NCBI RefSeq assembly: GCF_000943545.1
Contig: NZ_JTHP01000059.1
Location: 1-39,792 of the forward strand
DNA from: Paenibacillus terrae
GTDB lineage: Bacteria; Bacillota; Bacilli; Paenibacillales; Paenibacillaceae
Direction of reading: 5' to 3'
Length of the DNA stretch: 39,792 nt
In this document: piece by piece, positions 38,852 through 39,792 of the stretch
Layout: each line of letters opens with the position of its first letter
How positions within the stretch are numbered: the stretch's first letter is position 1
Program-made: the position numbers and the translations under genes
The notes under the pieces: generated by a model
Seen by the model: only the letters and a program-made list of their open reading frames with translations
Told to the model about the DNA's origin: nothing
Database searches by the model: none

Positions 38852-39664
38852 CTAAACTTCTTCACTTACTGAGCCTGCGTTTATACCTTCAATTTCCTTC
38901 CCAAGAATACTCAGGACCCAACGGACACCAGCACGCCATCCGTTGTTATGTTCACTTTTGATGATGTATGAATCTTGGTAGATCGCCAGCAGGGTTTCTT
39001 CCGTGGTCAGCTCCACTTCGTATCCTGTGATAAGCGCCTGAGCCAGCAGCCAGACAGACATACCGTTCAATGCCTCCGCTTGCGTGCCGATCTGCCAGCC
39101 ATTAGGGGCAGCGGCGTGTTCGTGCAATAGGGATTGTTTATCCCACTCGGTCAGCAACCACTTGATCCCCTCATCCTCTGCCTTGGTAAGCACAGGTTTA
39201 TAGAGTCCGTCTTCCGGCTGAGTGACAGGCTGTGTGTCCGCCACAATCTCAGCAACCTGAGCAGGGGCAGCAGGTTTGGGCTCATCCTTCGGCTCGGCTT
39301 TGATAGACTCCTTATACCGAGCGATTTCCACCTCTTCGGCCTCTACGGAGCGAATGCCCCATTTCGGCAGCCAATACGCGTTTAGGCTGCTCGGTGTAAT
39401 TCCTAATTTCTTAGCAGCATCCGGACGGGATAACGCTTCTGCCCGGAGCTTTAAATAATCGTTTTTCGTTGCTTTTGCCATAGTAGGTTTTTCCTCCTTG
39501 ATGGTCGGTGTTTTGGCGCGGAAGGAAAGCGGCTTTATATGAGATTTTGGTATAGGCTTGCCGACAATCTCCGCGAGTTCTTCCGGGCTGAGGGTGTACG
39601 TTTTAACGTCGCTCTGACCCCGAGAAGCCGTCTCGTTTTTTCGATTTGGTACGGGTGTACCCAT
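38852..39664 (-). CDS. phage protein with HTH-like middle and C-terminal helical domain, 270 aa
   Basis: N-terminal disordered part (PVPNRKNETASRGQ), a helix-turn-helix-like block DAAKKLGITPSSLNAYWLP (about 83-101), a Pro/Ala/Glu linker (about 120-150), and a helical domain with WLLTEWDKQSLLHEHA and NNGWRAGVRWVLSILGKEI. It may bind DNA; no exact family. GAGAGGGG lies about seven bases before the ATG. In-frame ATG at the AKATKNDY segment would give a shorter product. Confidence 0.65.
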   Translation of the reverse strand: MGTPVPNRKNETASRGQSDVKTYTLSPEELAEIVGKPIPKSHIKPLSFRAKTPTIKEEKPTMAKATKNDYLKLRAEALSRPDAAKKLGITPSSLNAYWLPKWGIRSVEAEEVEIARYKESIKAEPKDEPKPAAPAQVAEIVADTQPVTQPEDGLYKPVLTKAEDEGIKWLLTEWDKQSLLHEHAAAPNGWQIGTQAEALNGMSVWLLAQALITGYEVELTTEETLLAIYQDSYIIKSEHNNGWRAGVRWVLSILGKEIEGINAGSVSEEV

Positions 39665-39729
39665 TAAAATCCCCTCTCTGAGCGTTTTTGGGCGCAGCTA
39701 CCCGCCGCAGGACCCAATAGCCCCGGGTG

Positions 39730-39792
39730 TTATGCCTTATTTAAGATGGATTCTATTACTTCGATTTGGTACGGTTTGGTGTCTAGCAGCGG
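39730..39792 (-). CDS. 3' end of a gene cut by the window edge
   Basis: The minus frame reads PLLDTKPYQIEVIESILNKA then TAA. Only 20 codons are present; the pattern YQIEVIESIL is that of a C-terminal helix. It lies 65 bp upstream of the next phage gene on the same strand. Not identifiable from the part seen. Confidence 0.5.
   Translation of the reverse strand, partial: PLLDTKPYQIEVIESILNKA

Overview
The window looks like a chromosome of the Paenibacillus polymyxa group, a low-to-medium GC, endospore-forming Firmicute. The clues are strong AGGAGG ribosome binding sites, many TTG/GTG starts, the gerM-rph-rdgB order known from Bacillus, a GerM germination lipoprotein, a YjfB motility peptide and a GT-D fold glycosyltransferase. 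The species is inferred from gene content and was not tested by a search.

Positions 1-26200 are mostly ordinary chromosome. From the left: tRNA-Arg(UCU), a DUF4870 membrane protein, a 44-residue gene without a standard start codon, glutamine-dependent asparagine synthase, and a secreted two-gene unit with TTG starts. A gap follows that holds a tRNA-like vestige and two strong hairpins. Next come gerM-rph-rdgB, a PgpA-family protein, a truncated GNAT gene, an SDR oxidoreductase with a TetR regulator that appear to share an operator, and a three-gene unit (methyltransferase, metallo-hydrolase, NAD(P)-binding protein). A DUF72 protein follows. A five-gene surface-glycan operon (14156-19240) combines two glycosyltransferases, a UDP-GlcNAc 4,6-dehydratase-like SDR, a UDP-sugar 6-dehydrogenase and a methyltransferase. 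A divergent GT-D glycosyltransferase probably works with it. An SGNH esterase, a chemotaxis receptor with YjfB, and an M20 dipeptidase close this part. Two copies of a ~115-bp imperfect palindrome sit in two divergent intergenic regions.

Positions 26200-31900 are an accessory zone of small lineage-specific genes and debris. It has two tandem zinc-ribbon paralogs whose terminators overlap their last codons, a DUF5071 protein, and an 82-residue Cys-rich protein behind an elaborate inverted-repeat leader. It also has a RhuM-family protein, an RHS/YD-repeat pseudogene with in-frame stops, and three remnants of the C-terminus of a LuxR-type regulator. Two of these remnants lie in a 156-bp direct repeat that brackets RhuM and the RHS fragment.

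Positions 31900-39792 are one end of a prophage or phage-derived island, all on the minus strand. It starts with a large serine recombinase and runs back through ArpU, a protein with a canonical SSB-type acidic tail, two phage ABA-sandwich (BC1872-like) proteins, DUF6877, several zinc-binding small proteins, a TGT/DpdA-like protein and a DUF5405-like protein. It leaves the window inside another gene. No terminase, capsid or tail gene is visible. Several genes here are below 60 codons or use non-standard starts.
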